64,000 nt of DNA. Origin: Morella rubra (taxonomy: Eukaryota > Streptophyta > Magnoliopsida > Fagales > Myricaceae). Every line of letters starts with the position of its first letter. Position 1 is the first letter of the stretch. Location: NCBI GenBank assembly GCA_003952965.2, contig CM025850.1, positions 10,334,711-10,398,710 on the forward strand, written 5' to 3'. The translations under genes were made by a program, and so were the position numbers. A model generated the notes under the pieces. The model did not search any database. It was given only the letters and a program-made list of their open reading frames with translations, and was not told the origin of the DNA. Shown piece by piece: positions 1-14,700 of this stretch.

Positions 1-573
1 ATTATTTGGTTTATAGTGGAGATTTGACTGGACTAGGTCCCGTGGTTTTTTCTTCCTCACACCGGGGAAGTTTTCCACGTAAAAATTGCTTGTGTTGTTC
101 TTGCTTGGTGTGATTGATTATTCTTCAGTACGTATAATTGTTGAGATTACGCTCAATTTGCTTTCATCTAGAGAGAAGACTTATTCTACTGTTTGTTTGT
201 CGTTATTTCTCTCAACACTCCTTTGAACAGTTAGACGGAAGAATGACGGTAAAATATTTTTTTTTTTTAAAAGAAGATTGAGGAACTAAAATTTTGTAGT
301 TTGAAAGTGAAAGATTAAATTGAAAAAAGTGTTCAAAATTTAAGGATTAAACTGTTAATTTCTAATTCTTTTAATCAGGTCCGAAATTTTGATGTTCTAA
401 TAATTCGGCAATCGAACGTCTCTAGTCGCGTTTTCGGTTTTTTTGGGGAAACGTCTACCCTCACAATAAAAAAAAACCCTTATTTATTGCCCAGGAAAAA
501 AAAAGGAAGAGAGAGAAAGAAACAGAACTGAGAACCTCTGTATCGGTCACGTGCATCAGTCGTGCCATCGTGA
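1..573. other. Non-coding upstream stretch
   Basis: A/T-rich sequence with poly-T and poly-A runs and no recognisable exon. It lies upstream of the methyltransferase gene and probably includes distal promoter sequence. I see nothing else in it. Confidence 0.6.
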
Positions 574-785
574 CGGTGGAGACTATAATGAATTAAAAAA
601 GGAAAATAAAAAACAGAGCAAAGGGCAAAAGGATTCAGCCTGGAAGCAATCTAGGAGTGGTGAATGTTTTCATCGGGTCAGGAGGCGGTGGAGACTACAA
701 TAAATTAAAAAAGGAAAATAAAAAACAGAGCAAAGAACAAAAGGATTCAGCCTGGAAGCAATCTGGGAGTGGTGAATGTCGGGTC
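574..785. repeat. ~112-bp direct tandem duplication in promoter
   Basis: The block beginning CGGTGGAGACTA at 574 recurs from 686 with a 112-bp period and only a few base differences and a small indel near the ends. Both copies carry the same A-rich core followed by GATTCAGCCTGGAAGC. The second copy ends about 100 bp before the ATG of the methyltransferase gene, so the duplication lies in its proximal promoter. Confidence 0.85.
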
Positions 786-823
786 CTGTCCAACTGAATC
801 ATCCAGATTTACGAGACACCCAG

Positions 824-832
824 TTTATATAG
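824..832 (+). promoter_or_regulatory. Possible TATA box of the PMT6-like gene
   Basis: TTATATAG lies about 55 bp upstream of the ATG at 887. If used, the 5' leader would be very short. This is a motif match only. Confidence 0.3.
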
Positions 833-886
833 AAAGAAGGCGGATTAGAGGTGCAGAGAAGGGATAAGAAGGAAGAGAAGTTGAAA

Positions 887-3800
887 ATGGGGGGGTATGC
901 GCTGGGTTCGGCTTTTGATTCACGATCGGGGAGGATGATAATGGTGGCTCTGCTATTAATGGCAGGCTCCTTCTACGCTGGCACCCTCTTCGGAAATAAT
1001 GCCCCGCTCTACGTCTCCCAACTCTCCTCCAATTCTTCTTCATCTTCATCTACGGGTAACCTCTCTCTCTCTCGCTCTTTATAGCTTTTATGGGTCTCCA
1101 ACTTGTTTTTCTCGGTTTGTATAATGAATCGTGTTGCACGTTTGGCAAACTGGACGGTGTAAATAGTTATGCATGGTGATGGTACAGTTGGAGTTAGGAT
1201 TGAATGGCTACGAGATGAAGGTGAATTGTCCGGATGGTTGATAAGCCTTTTTTAGGTTGAAGTGTTTGGGTTATGGTGTGTGTGATAGCCTGACAAGGAG
1301 ACTGTAAAAGAACTTTTGGTACTGCAGTGTTACAGAGTTTGCAGATATCTGTCTTGTTGAGGTCTTCTTTTGGGTAATATCTCAATCCCTCCGAACCCCC
1401 GAGTATAAGACTATATTTTTTTTTCCCCGGACAATTTTTCATGCATGCACCAAACCATGTGGCTAAGGGAGTTGAATCCCGGATCACACTGTTCCCCACG
1501 AACTTCTGGATAAATAGCTGCCGTTAAGCCTAAGGCTCTGTTAAGTGAGTCTTTGTTTTAGTATGAAAATAGATTTGATTTCGGTTGACTTTAGATGATT
1601 TGCCTTTGATTTTGGTTGAGTTAGATGATTTGCTGATAAAAGTCTATAATTCAGTCGGATAAGGACACTGACATTAGTATCTCATCACTCCCACAAATCT
1701 GAGCATTTACTTGCTTTGAAGCAAAGACATGCAAAGGATTCTATGATTGTACATCGTGATCTTCCAAATCTTTAGCAATAGTGAATGCTTGGTGGAAGTT
1801 TGAACCGCATAGGCGCCCGTTGTAAAGCAGGGGGAAAGGAAATTCTTAAGCTGTGTTTAAGCTTGGTTGATGTATGTTCCTTGTTTTTGCCTTGTGCTCA
1901 GCCTTAGTGGATGACTTTAACACATTGTGTGAAGCCTTGCAATCTGATGCATTAAGTTGTTTTGATTGACATTGTTATGTATTTGTACTCACAGGCATTT
2001 CGTCATTTACAAACATCGTTGCTCTTACTCACAGAGAAACTCCACTTTCGATACCTGAGACTGGGATAAATGTGTGTCCATTGATGTCCAATGAGTATAT
2101 CCCATGCCATGATGTTGCTTATGTAAAGAAGTTGCTACCAAGCTTGGATATTTCCAGACGAGAAGAACTAGAGAGGCACTGCCCTCCACCCGAGAAACTC
2201 TTGTTTTGCTTGATTCCACCCCCAGAAGATTATAAGATACCAATAAAATGGCCAACCAGCAGGGATTATGTCTGGCGAAGCAATGTGAATCATACGCGTC
2301 TTGCTGAAGTAAAAGGGGGACAAAATTGGGTGCATGAGAAGAATCAGCTCTGGTGGTTCCCAGGTGGTGGTACCCATTTCAAACATGGGGCAGCTGAGTA
2401 TATTCAAAGGTAAATTTGCTTTCATAGCATTTTTTACGTGTTTCTTTTCCTAGTGCCACGACTGGCCATGGAATTAGCATTTGAAATTTTGTATCGATAT
2501 ATAACTTTCCTATGTAAGATAGTCCAGGTTTGTCTCAAGAATTTGTGTCTCACAAGTAAGTCTGTTTTATCCGATCTGATATTTGTTTCCAGAATGCAAT
2601 CTATTACGTTCACCTATGCAGCTTTCCTGTCGCAACAATTTACAGACTGGAAGCTGTTTTCTGGTTATGGTATAGACAAGTTTTAGTTATTTTTCCTTCT
2701 TTTGGGAGTAAGATCAGAGTGTTGTTGGTTTGATTTAAGTCATATATGCACAACCTTTCTGAACTGCGGTTTCAATGCAGGTTAGGAAATATGATTACAA
2801 GTGACACAGGTGATCTGCGTTCTGCTGGTGTGGTTCAAGTGTTGGATGTTGGTTGTGGGGTTGCTAGCTTCTCTGCTTACCTCCTTCCCTTGGATATACA
2901 AACAATGTCCTTTGCTCCCAAAGATGGCCATGAGAATCAGATTCAGTTTGCATTAGAGCGAGGAATTGGTGCGATGATCTCTGCTTTAGGCACAAAACAA
3001 CTACCCTACCCCAGTAGGTCCTTTGAGATGGTTCACTGTTCAAGGTGTCGGGTTGATTGGCATGAGAATGGTACTTTTCCACCCTAAACATATAAACCTA
3101 TTGAATTGGAATGTTGATCATAAATGGAGAGTCAAAATGAAGAAATAACATGTACATTGAGCAATATAAATCATATTTGAGTGATAATGAGGAATAATTG
3201 TTCCGTATAGAGGTCAGTGATGAAAGAAACATGTCCGAGGTAGCTCTGCATCAACAATGTTGCAACTATTAGGAGTCCATATGTATACTGGAACTAAAAT
3301 TGCTTCATTTGTTATAGACAAACAGAACTCATCACGACCTCTTGTCTCTCTGTGAATACAGGGCTGGGTTATTCGTACGTCTAGATATCTTTACTTGCTG
3401 TTGCCTATGTTGTGTTGTCTTGAGACCCTTTTTTCTTTTTTGAGTTTTTGTCTCGATAGACATAATATGTCTCAAAAAATGTGAAAGAAAAATAAAAATG
3501 AAGTTGCTCTCTGGAATTAAAGTCTTAAAAGTTTACCCTTTAGTTCACAAGCTTTTGCAAGATTAAGCATTTGTAGAGCTGTCAGGAAACTTGATGTATG
3601 GGTTATGTACTGAACTTTCACAAAGCAATTACTGATGAACTTATCACCAGCCATTGTGAGAACATGATGGATAAGCACTTGATATGGTGTGCATCGGAGG
3701 ACAGATATGACATTGCCATATGCTAGATTAGGTGGAAAGGCTGCTTTCCATATCTCTGGGATTTGAAAACTGCTCTGTTTTGACTTTTCGGAGTAATTTT

Positions 3801-5700
3801 TGCTTGTCCTATATGACGTTTGCTTATTTTTATTCTTCTCTCAACTGTTACTTGCAGATGGTATTTTACTCAAAGAGGTGAATCGCCTTCTTCGATCCAA
3901 TGGGTACTTTGTCTATTCTGCTCCACCTGCTTATAGAAAGGATAAAGAATATCCATTGATCTGGAATAAATTGGTAAATCTGACTTCAGCAATGTGCTGG
4001 AAACTTGTTGGTCGAAGAGTTCAGACTGCAATCTGGATTAAAGAAGAGAATAAGATGTGCCTCCAAAACAATGCAGAGAAGAAACTGTTGAAGATATGTG
4101 ATGATGTAGACGATTCTAAACCATCATGGAATACACCTCTGAGGAACTGTATACAATTAATGAGTGCACAGACAAATCTTCAGGAACTCCGCCTTAGGGC
4201 AGATCGTCTTTCAGTATATTCAGAGAGCCTCAGTGGAATAGGTCTGTCTACTCTCTTTTGCAGACCAATAAAGAAGCTAATCTTTTAGTTATAAACATAT
4301 GAACGTTTCTTTCGTGTTTTATGAAGCAGTGTTTTTCAGTCTGATGAAATGATTGATGTATTCACACAGGTATCAGTGAAAAAGAATTTTCTTCAGATTC
4401 TACGTTTTGGCAAGACCAAGTTCACCTTTACTGGACGTTAATGAATATCAATAAAACAGAAGTACGAAATGTCATGGACATGAATGCTTTCTGTGGTGGA
4501 TTTGCTGTGGCTTTGAATAAGTTGCCTGTTTGGGTAATGAATGTAGTTCCTGTAAGCATGAAGAATACCTTATCTGCTATTTATGACAGAGGTCTAACTG
4601 GCGTTTTCCATGACTGGTAAGATAGCATCAATTATCATATTGTACTGCTTGACGTTAATAATTTACAAGCAACATGCACTGATATTGCTCATATTGGAAC
4701 ATCAGGTGTGAACCGTTCTCAACTTATCCACGTACATATGATCTATTGCATGCCGACCATCTTTTCTCCCACTATAAAAACAGTGGAGAAGGTTGCTCTC
4801 TGGAGGATATAATGTTGGAGATGGACCGTATAATACGGCCCCAGGTAAAGGTTCCATAATGGTCTTGCTTGTGTGATAAAGAGATGTTAAAATGGAAAAT
4901 GCCATGAATGTAAAACTGTAGATGATAGCCATCTAGGACAATCTGCTTCTTCTGCTTACGAAGCCACACCAATTGGGACATGAGGTACATTTAGGGCTGA
5001 GCATTGACTCCCTGGGATTAGTTTTCAGACCATGTTGATGGAGAAACCGATGACTGTTAGCACTCAGTTTTGTTAACCATCAACCAAACCAGAAGAGAGT
5101 CAATTAGAGGGAGAGAAATGCCATTATCTGAGCACTGATATTCTTTTATTCTTCGCTTCTTGATCTACTGTCTCTTTTCTGGTCGAGCCTGCCTAGTCAA
5201 ACTCAGTAGGGAGGATCCAAGGAATAGTTTGAATATTCTTTTTGTATGACATAGGAAAACCTGTAGTGGATCCAAGGGCCATGAGAAATGACAAGGAGGA
5301 CGGTGAGAGAGAGCAGATACTGTATGAGGTGGGCTAAAGTGGTGAGAAATCCGCCTGAACCTTGTTCTGTTTGGGTTGGGTGCATTGGGTCAGTTGTTTT
5401 TCACTGAACCCAAGAGCAGTCCTAGGTACATTCATTTTAGGATCTCCGTAGTCAGGCTGTCATTTGGAATTTTCTTTTGCGTCTTGTAGTTTTTGTGCTT
5501 AAGTTAGTTGTAGAATGTTAATTGACAATGCTTATGTGCAGGGATTCATTATTATTAGAGATCAGGAATCTATCACAGCAAGAATCAGAGACATTGCTCC
5601 CAAATTTCTATGGGATGTTAAATCGCATTTGGCAGAAAATAAGGAAAAGAAGATGGAATCCGTGTTAATTTGCAGAAAGAAGTTTTGGGCAATTTTGTAG
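887..5700 (+). CDS. PMT6: Probable methyltransferase PMT6-like (putative SAM-dependent, Golgi)
   Basis: A member of the plant putative methyltransferase family (DUF248, the QUASIMODO2 group), type II membrane proteins of the Golgi thought to methylate cell-wall polysaccharides such as homogalacturonan. I assign seven exons with GT-AG borders: 887-1055, 1995-2409, 2781-3070, 3858-4241, 4370-4616, 4706-4844 and 5542-5700. They total 1803 nt, or 600 residues, close to the ~590 of Arabidopsis PMT6. Residues 17-36 form a single membrane anchor, followed by a Ser-rich stem. SAM-binding motif I, VLDVGCG, is at about 215-221. A second half-domain carries [11 protein letters not shown] at about 453-463, then the family signature [13 protein letters not shown]. 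The ATG at 887 is chosen because it begins the conserved N-terminal anchor; the frame upstream has no ATG. All junctions keep frame and no defect is seen. PMT4 and PMT5 (QUL1, QUL2) are the nearest alternatives. The assignment to PMT6 leans on the gene neighbourhood as well. Confidence 0.9.
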
Positions 5701-8700
5701 GGTTTAGACCTGTAGCTACACAGGCCATCTAACATGTACGTTTGGGCAATGAGTCAATTACCCATTCTTTTCTTTGTTACCTTCTTGTAGAATGAGGTGA
5801 CGTGACCTCCTAATTGTTTATTGCTTACCAGTCCTATCTTGTGTACATGACTAGGGATAGATGTTCAGTGCATTACTTGTGCCTTTGTATTTTGCCAGAA
5901 CTGGGAACACGAGTTTCAATCTCTTGCCGATTCATCAAACAACATATCCTTAAAAGCCTAATTTTATGGATAAAATGACCTCCATGGGTCCGGTCAGATC
6001 ACTGGTTCGCAATTTCCAAGTCCGAGTGTTATCTATATTAGAATCCGTAAGCTTGCAGCAAATACTTTACCCAAAAAGAAGAAGAAAAGCTTGCAGCTTC
6101 TGGGTAATATTCCCCATCGCTCTTCAGGACTGAAAATTCGTTTATGAATAGGCCTGGGCTAGTTAGAGAGCTTCTCTGCGGAACAAGGTCATGTAGTCTG
6201 CTCCAAAAGGCCCACCAAATAGATGGCTGGGCCTGGATATATTGAACGGTAAAACTCATCGTTTCTGCAGCCCTTGGATGAATAATGTTGATGTAATTTC
6301 TTGGCTTAAAAGAATAGCAACGAGAGGAAAACCGAATGGTTATGATGTGATCATTGGGAAATGGGTACGTAGTGGTCCAAATGCAACTTTTCAAGTGTAT
6401 GAATATTCATAGGGACAATGATGATTAACTCGGGTCACTTAACATATAATAATGTCTAACATCATAAGGAATCAGGAAAATTAAGCAAAAAAAGCAATCT
6501 TTCTATGAGAGAGAAAGAGAGAGATATTTGAGTCCCTGACCACACCCCATGACATGCACAATTAAGATAAGAAGACAATAGAGTCAACTCGAAAAAAGAA
6601 GTGCCAATAAGGAAGGAGAGAAGGCCCCCTTAAATGTGTGAAAAGAGAAGCCGGGCCACTAGAGTGAAGTCTGATATGACAAGACAACCCCACGCTTGTC
6701 TCCCTCAACCCTTTGTCCCACCCAGCCTCCCAATATATATCTGCTTCCAATTATTTCACTTTCAGATGGTGGCCGCTCTCTGTAGTGCGTTTTCTATCTC
6801 TCCCTCCTTTCACCGCTGCCCTTAATTAAGATTTTTCTTCTCCCTTTCAAGGTTAATGTATTGCTACGTATGCTGTGATACATGCTGGGGATTGGCGTGC
6901 GAATCCTAATGAAAGTATTTCCTTTCCTCTATCTTGCAGAATCCACCTAGTTTCGAGTTAAAGTAGTAAAGAGTTAGGGAGCAAGGAACATCGAGTTAAA
7001 GTAGTAAAGATTACTCATTATTGCAGCAAAAACAAAAGGGAATAACAAAGGAATAATATTGTTAGAAAGATCTTGCTATTGTATAACGCGTCTAGATGAT
7101 TGCAGTTAAAGACACTCAACTTAATAAATTAAGATAGAAGCTAGCATATACCCCGAAATTACCACGATCGAGCTCCTTTTCCAACTTGTTGAGGCAAAAC
7201 TTCGTTTCCCATTTCTTACTTTCCGAAAGTGGTACTAGCTATACAATAGGAGTTCGCAGATCGACCCGACATGCTGGTGCACAAAAGTGAATTAACTACG
7301 TACTATAACAATCGATCTCTGTTGAAAAGAAGCTTTAATTTATTTATAGGTACGTATTTATACCCATAGTACTATATCTAAGGCTTTCGAGGAATGATAG
7401 GATGTTTGATTACGCAGCTCCAGATCATATATTCATGAAGTAGGTTTTTACTCGGGAAATTTCTAACCTGTGGATGTATGAGAGGAGTGTCGGTGGATCT
7501 CTCTTTTCAAGATTTTATTTAGTTATGTATTGTCTTCAAGATTTCACATTTGAGAAAGGACGTCAAGTGAGGGAGATGTAATTTTGTATTAATGGAAATG
7601 TACACTTTACGAGGAGTAGCAGAACCATGCACAGGCATTTGTAAGGTTGATGAAATGGGGTCTCTAAAACTGTGACTCTCTGGTTTATCTAGCTAGTGGG
7701 TCATCTGGGTCGACCACTTTGAATAAACATATTACTGAAGGTTAGATCTGTGTTTCCTCTTTAAAAAAGGATGCCTAATAAAGAAATGCTATAAAAATAT
7801 TAGAACCAATGTTTTGATGACCATAATAATAACAAGATAATCATGATGTTTCCAGGTTCATAATTATAAAAGGATCTTATGATGTCTCAAAAGCTTCTGA
7901 TCACAAACTGATCTAAAAATTGGTCGCTCATTAATCCCACTTGCCCATTTCGTTTATGTGGAGGTCTCTTTTCTCTTCTTTAACCCTAAAAGATTACGTG
8001 TTAGCTTCCATTTTGAGGCATAAAAAAGCAGTTTGCTTTCAGAAAACCAAAGTTAGAACTCAGAATTTTAAATATACCGACCGTAGTTGGGTGTCGGGCA
8101 AGCTTTGGACCCAAAATAGAAAAGGTTTGCTAATGGAGACACACCGATCAAGTTGTTGGTATCTGAAAAGATTTTGTTCTTTTGTTCTTTTTTTTTTTTT
8201 TATATATTTTTCGAATGAGTTGGATGTATAGTAGTTCCTTCATCAACTGGGTCCACTATATACCATGGAGTAGTCCCGTCAAATCAAATACTTCTAAAAT
8301 TTAGGGTAGTTTTTGGTTAAAATTCTCGTGACTATATATAATTTCGAGATTAAAAAAAAAAATGTTTCCATTACTAAATATAAAGACAATTCAAAATTTT
8401 GACTCTTAATTATTACCTAATTGTAATTTTCATCAGAATATGTTTAATTAACTTTATTTCCTTAAAAATAACAAAAAAGCCCCCAAAAAATTCACGTATA
8501 TTATCCTCGGTAAGCAAAATCCACCTCTCTCTCCATTACTTTCTCAACTTAGATTTAGTAGCGATCCGATCACGATTCTCTATAATTTTTTGTTTGAATT
8601 AAATCGTACAATTCAGAAAAAGAAAAATATAATGTGTCTGAAAAATATAATTTTTGTGTATGGATTATAAAACTTTTAATGCTTGTGAATGGTATTAACC

Positions 8701-11700
8701 TCTTCTAATCGGACTGTATAATTTAAGTAAAAAATTGTAAAATATTCCGATGAAGTGTCGACCGACGGTTTGTCCCAAAACGTTTCGAGAAGCGAACTGA
8801 CAAACATCTCCCAACTCCTCTTGGGTCTTTTGCCGACACCAACATTGTGCATCCGCAGCTGCTGCAGCCAACTTTTGCGGGACCCCAATGCCAGTCACAG
8901 TTTCGTGTGGCCCAATAAGAAACTAGACAGCTTAGAAAAAAAAAAACAATAATTAAGAAACTCGACAAAAGCGTCTTCTATCCCACAGATTCAGTTCTTT
9001 AAGGGTTTGGCCTCTGCACCCTCCTTTTCACTAACTGTTACGTACATATTATGACCTGGGAGATTTTAATTTTTGATCGTCTACTCCAAATAAAGGAACT
9101 TGGACTTCTAAAAGATGCTTATCGCCTTATCTTCTCCACTACCCGAGTGCATGTGATCTTAGTCAATTTTCCTTTTTCCCAATATCTTACTCAATTACTT
9201 TCTCCTTGAAAGTCACTTTGTAAAAGCAAAGTAATAACAACAATCCAATTAATATAATATTTCAAAAGTAATCACATTTCAATCATTTTCTTTTTTTTTT
9301 TCTTTTCTTTTCTTCTGATGAATAAAATTACCCCGTCCTCGGGTATGATATTTTTGGCTATTCTATTTATTTTTGGAAAATTTCTCTTTTTGTTTCCAAA
9401 ACTATAATGTCAATTGTCAATATTATCTAGAGAGTTTCCAAAACTATAATTTTCAAATTATTATCTATTATCAACAGTCAACATACGCACTCTGATGAGA
9501 AAATTATCTCAGATTGTCTAATGAATTTTATTTTTTGCTCATTTCAACAGTAATTCTGATTAAAAGGAACTAATTAATAAATTTTGATAGTACGAAAAAC
9601 AATATGACTAAATTGATAATTTGGACTTCAAAATAACAATGACACACGCAACCGTTTAAGGACACATATATAGTGAAGTTTTCCCATTCTTTTTCTTCCT
9701 TTCGTCTACTTTAAATGTAACACTTGTATGAAATTGCTAAATCTTTTTTCGACCTAGGTGCGAGTTTTAGCAACCCCTGGGGAATTCTAGATTGGCGGAC
9801 AATCAACCGGGAAGAAATATGTTGTTTCTGTGCCTCTCAACTCATGAAACGGTCTCTAATATGTTGTCGTTTCCTCTCTGCATACGTATATGCTGTTGAG
9901 AGTTTTGTGTATACATACGTGCATGCTCTATATGTAATGGGTTTCCAATACTAGGTAACAAACATATTTACCTACCATAACTTTACAGTTAAAGTTAATT
10001 ACTTGCATTGCCATGATGAAGATGGGAAGGGACGTACAATCCAGGTTCCTTGGAAATTTCGCACTAGATAAAACTGATCAAATGGTCTCTAGTATTCTTT
10101 CTTTAGCTAGGTTTATTCGCTTTACTTATCCGATTTTTTTTTTCTTTTAAACTTACGTACCCAATAAATGAGGGGCTGGGCTTAGTTTTGATGTGATACT
10201 TCCAATCATCCTTCAAGAAATGAAGCACTTATGCCTCCACTCCAGTTTGGGTTAGATCTCATTCTAGCTAGGCTATAGCTCACTTTCTTGTGATTTGAAG
10301 GGCTGTGGTCCATGTTTTATAACTCCTGCCGATCTACGTTGGTACGACCCAACTTGTTAGCATGCAAAGAGATCGAGGCTTATGGGCATGCACCCCCACA
10401 AGTTGAGAAAGCAATAAATTAATATATCAGATTCGACGACACAAAACTGAGTGCACAAGTGTTCGCAACATGCTCGTGATCTGCTTGCCAACCAGTAACA
10501 ATAATCGCAGATATCGCCCCAGCAATTTGCTGCAGGATCTCATGTGAAACATGTGCCTTGCAGTGCTAATGCGGTCTTAGTACATGACACAGCGGTTTAG
10601 ATGGCCGCTGCTCTCGGGAGATGTCTCCCTCCCGCTCACGCCCTCTCATGATATATGTTGGAAATTAACGTGGTTTGACCACCAGAGATTATAATCGACA
10701 ATCGTTCCCTTGTTAGTATTCATATTTGTATTCTTGGTTTGTCAGCGCACTACATGTGCAATTTTATTTGTTCTTTGTTAATAAGAAGGTACTAAAGAAG
10801 AATAGAGAAAATTATTGTGATTTATTTGACCCGGCAATATATATATATATTGTAGCGCCCTTACCTGACAATATATGTTCCTGTCAAAAGACATTTAGAC
10901 TAATCAATGACTATATTTCGGGCCCATGATCAGAAGTCTGGACATAACAATTGGTGGAAAGTACTGATGACAAAAAAAGTTTAGTTAACCCCTCCAGTAG
11001 TTTTCCACTCATCAGGAAAAACATATGCTCGAGAAACTATAATATGTGAAGATCTATTTTGAAAGCAATTGTTTGATCGTATGCGGCCATATGCAGTATA
11101 ACAGAGCCATGTATAGAAATTGTTTGAATCAAGGAGATCGATGACTGTCACAGTTGTCGACTGTCTTGGAAGAAAAGTTCCGACCAAAAGAAAAAGGAAA
11201 ATTCTCTTGACAGAAGACTTTGTATTGAACTCCAATGCTCCATTGATCACAGTTTGAAAGCAAAAGGAAGCATTTTGGACTTCCATAACTTTCTGGTTCA
11301 GAATTTCGAGCTTGAGCCGAGTTAAGCCTAAGGTACAAGTTTACAACGTAACAACACCCTGGGGGTGATCTCGAACGCAGTCCGAATCATGCTATCTCTC
11401 GCAGCCCAAAAGACGAAGGTAGTGAAAAAAGCAATTTCAGAATATGACAAGAGTGCCCTCTCTCTCTCTCTCTCTGAGGAGGACATGTTCTGCTGACAGC
11501 AAAAAACCAAAATTCACAGATTGCTAACTGGAGTTAAGATTGTCAGACTCCTTACGGCACAGAGCAGGCGAGACTGAGAGAAGAAGAGAGATGGATCAAT
11601 GACAACATTAGAGGAAGGGAAGGCAAAAGGAATGAGAGAGACTTGCATAGAAGGGACGTGTGAGAGATATTTATCTCGATCTACCTGTTTTTAATGAAGC

Positions 11701-14700
11701 GTCCCTTGCCCATCACCCATGGCTGATTAGAGTATGTATTTGCGTGCGCGCGTGTGTATGTCAGGTGCGTGGGTTATCGATAGCCCATGGGAGTCAGTGT
11801 CCCTTCACCGTGAACGCACTAATGCCTGCAACCTCTCAAACGAGAACCTCTGATACGTGTCTGTAATTAGCAACACTGTACAGCATCAGAGAAACAGGAG
11901 AGAGAGAGAGAGACAGTGGGACTCGTAGAGAGATTATGGGTTGTTGACACGTGGCAGAGTTGACGTGGGTTGTTAAGGCCCAGGGGACCGTTTCCAAGTG
12001 ATGGTACGGGTTCTTAGCCGTTTTTTAAGTATAAAGGCTCTGTGGTGTGTTATTTGGCTTTGTGCCTGGACTGCCGTGGGGCTGGGTTTGAAAGGTCATG
12101 TCAAATGTCTGTGTCGTATTCCTCACATGCACTCAATCGTCTTGTCAAATCATGTGGGATCATTAGACATCAGAATTACCCTGCCAAATTATTAAAGGGC
12201 GTATGTCACATTATTGTACTGTATGAACAACTCTCTCTGTAATTGAAGATGCTTTATACTCGGGATTACGGAAATGGTTCGGAAAACTAGGCAGAATCGT
12301 ATTGGGTGCGTGGCTGTTTCTTTGTGTTTGCTTTAATAATGAAGACGCTAGCTGTTGCTTTTCGAAGATCAATTACATTGATCGGAGTCCAACTTAATCG
12401 AAAGTAACTGTCCTTGTTTTTGCTCGATCTGAAACTCCCTCTTCTTTATCGCATTTTTGCTCGATCCAAATTCATTGGTTCAAAAGCATGCCAGGGCATT
12501 CAAGCATGGCTTTTTGACGTTGGAGAGGCAGCCTTTGCAATCAAGATACCAAAGATTTTCACGTGTTGGGGAAATCTCATAGAAAGCATACAGTTCTCAC
12601 TCACTTTTTCTGGGCATCCTCGGAAGAAATAACGCTTGTAATTGGCAAAGTACTCGCATTCGCTGAGGAAGCTTTTAAGGGCTATCTGGGAAAACCCAAA
12701 ATTGGGCGCCTATGTAGGTCCTAATTTTACCTGAAGTTTGGCAAATTAAAAATTTAACCTCTAAAATTTTATTATTATTATAATTTTTAATTTTATCATT
12801 ATTATAATTTTTTTCTCTCTTTAATTTTTCACAAATTTTTTTTTAACTTTTTCATTCTCTCTCTTCACCTTTTTACCAACTCCTAAAATTTAAAACTTCT
12901 GGTTTAAAAATGCTCTTATTGGAAACTCCAAACAACCCCTAGAGTGCAGGTTGGGTTCCTATCTAACACCACCAGATTTGTTCGACGAATAACATGAGCT
13001 TAAGAAGACAGCCCATTTAATCTTGAAAACAAAAAAAAAGGAACTAAGAACACAAACCCATCATTCTTGAAGAGAAGGGGGCCCGAACAAGGAGTTTATT
13101 GGAGAGAGAGAAGCCACATTCCGATTCCCACTCATAGGAATGTTCTGCTCATCTCATGATGGTCTAGTTGCCCTAATTGGTGGAGGTCAAAGGAGCATAT
13201 GAAAGTGGGTTTCGCTAGGATCCCTATGCTTTTGTTCAAGTGGTGGTGGTCTCCTTTAGACTTGCACGGTCACTCGAAGATGTTAAGACTACTTGTCAAA
13301 GTCCAAAATTCCTGTTGGGTAATCTTTGACTATACATTTTCTCAGCCTGTTATGGTTCCTGTTAGGTCATTTTTACAAGAAATAGCAGAGAAAACGTGTC
13401 ACCCAGATTTTACCCCTTAAATTTCTAATGAAGAATTTAAGTTAACAAGATGCATGCATGAGAATAAAAATGTCTCGCGTCGATAATAAAATGCGAATCG
13501 CTCCACTCTCAATCATATATATATGGTTTGAGCTTAATTTCCAATCAATTTCCAAGTAACAAATGGGCACTGACATGGATATACTGAAAAAAATTATACA
13601 TAATCAGATATTGCAACGGAGAAGATTCCAAGAAGTACCTGCTAAGACAAAAGCAACGAAAAAAAATAGAGAAAAGATCAGAGATAGCACCTACAAATGG
13701 ATCCATTTCGGCGATTAAAGGGGAATATCCTAGTTAATTCATCAAAACCCAGATGCAAAATTGAGCTAATTTTAAATTTTTTTCTAAAACTAAGTCCATT
13801 ATAAGTTCTAAAGTAAAGAGTTCTTTAAATGTTAGTTTATATATAATTCGTCTCGATCATGAGTTATAGTTTGTTCTGCGTTTAAGCAATCTAAAAAGTA
13901 AGATACTCATGTGGAAAACAATAGGGTTGTTGTGGGGGTAATGGGTAAAACATGCTCGCTTTGGCCTGTGAAGATCAATTCCGTGATTTGATCTCATTCG
14001 GAGCTTTTAACTTACATGAATAGCCTTATGCAAATTAAATTAAAGGGGAGATCAAACTAAATTGAAGGGCTCAGTTTGTTTTAATTAGTTTGTTAATACT
14101 GACATGTAAACTTGTCGGGAACATTCACCAAAGTTACCTAAATAATTAAGATAGCTGTGGCTCTTCCCTTCATTAGAAATCCTTATTGACCAGACTTGAA
14201 GACAAAACATGGCTAAATTAAAGATGCACTCAATTTTTGTTGTTTGTGGTTCCTACAAAATGCATGAAGACTAAAAATTGATCTTATCCTCACACGGACC
14301 GAATTAGGGATCAGAACAAGGAATCGTTTCATTTATCGACACAAGTGTCCCTAGCTATCTTCACATGGATTTCAAAGGTGGCCTTTCCATTCACTCCACG
14401 ATTCATGTCACTAATTTATGAGAACAGCTTGTCTTCTTCTTCTTCTTCTTCTTCTTAATTATTGTCGTATATATCCACAAACATGCATGTATTTTTCGAG
14501 GTATAGTAAATTCGATAATATTTGATAATTTGAAAAAGATAATGTCTTCGTTTAAGAACAAGCCTAAACATAGGTTTCGGAATACGGGTGCATCACATAT
14601 CGATGTACTTCCTACATGTTAACCAATTGTTTTATTTGAAATAATACGAGAATTAATGGAAATAAAAGAAAATTATTTTTATTTTGTTTTTCAAGAATAC

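Noticed and set aside
6038-6394. 118-codon minus-strand open frame downstream of PMT6
   Set aside because: No recognisable motif, no splice context and no conserved look; length is possible by chance.
8676-8968. Overlapping open frames in a GC-richer island
   Set aside because: Frames open on both strands with no family similarity. Noted as an island only.
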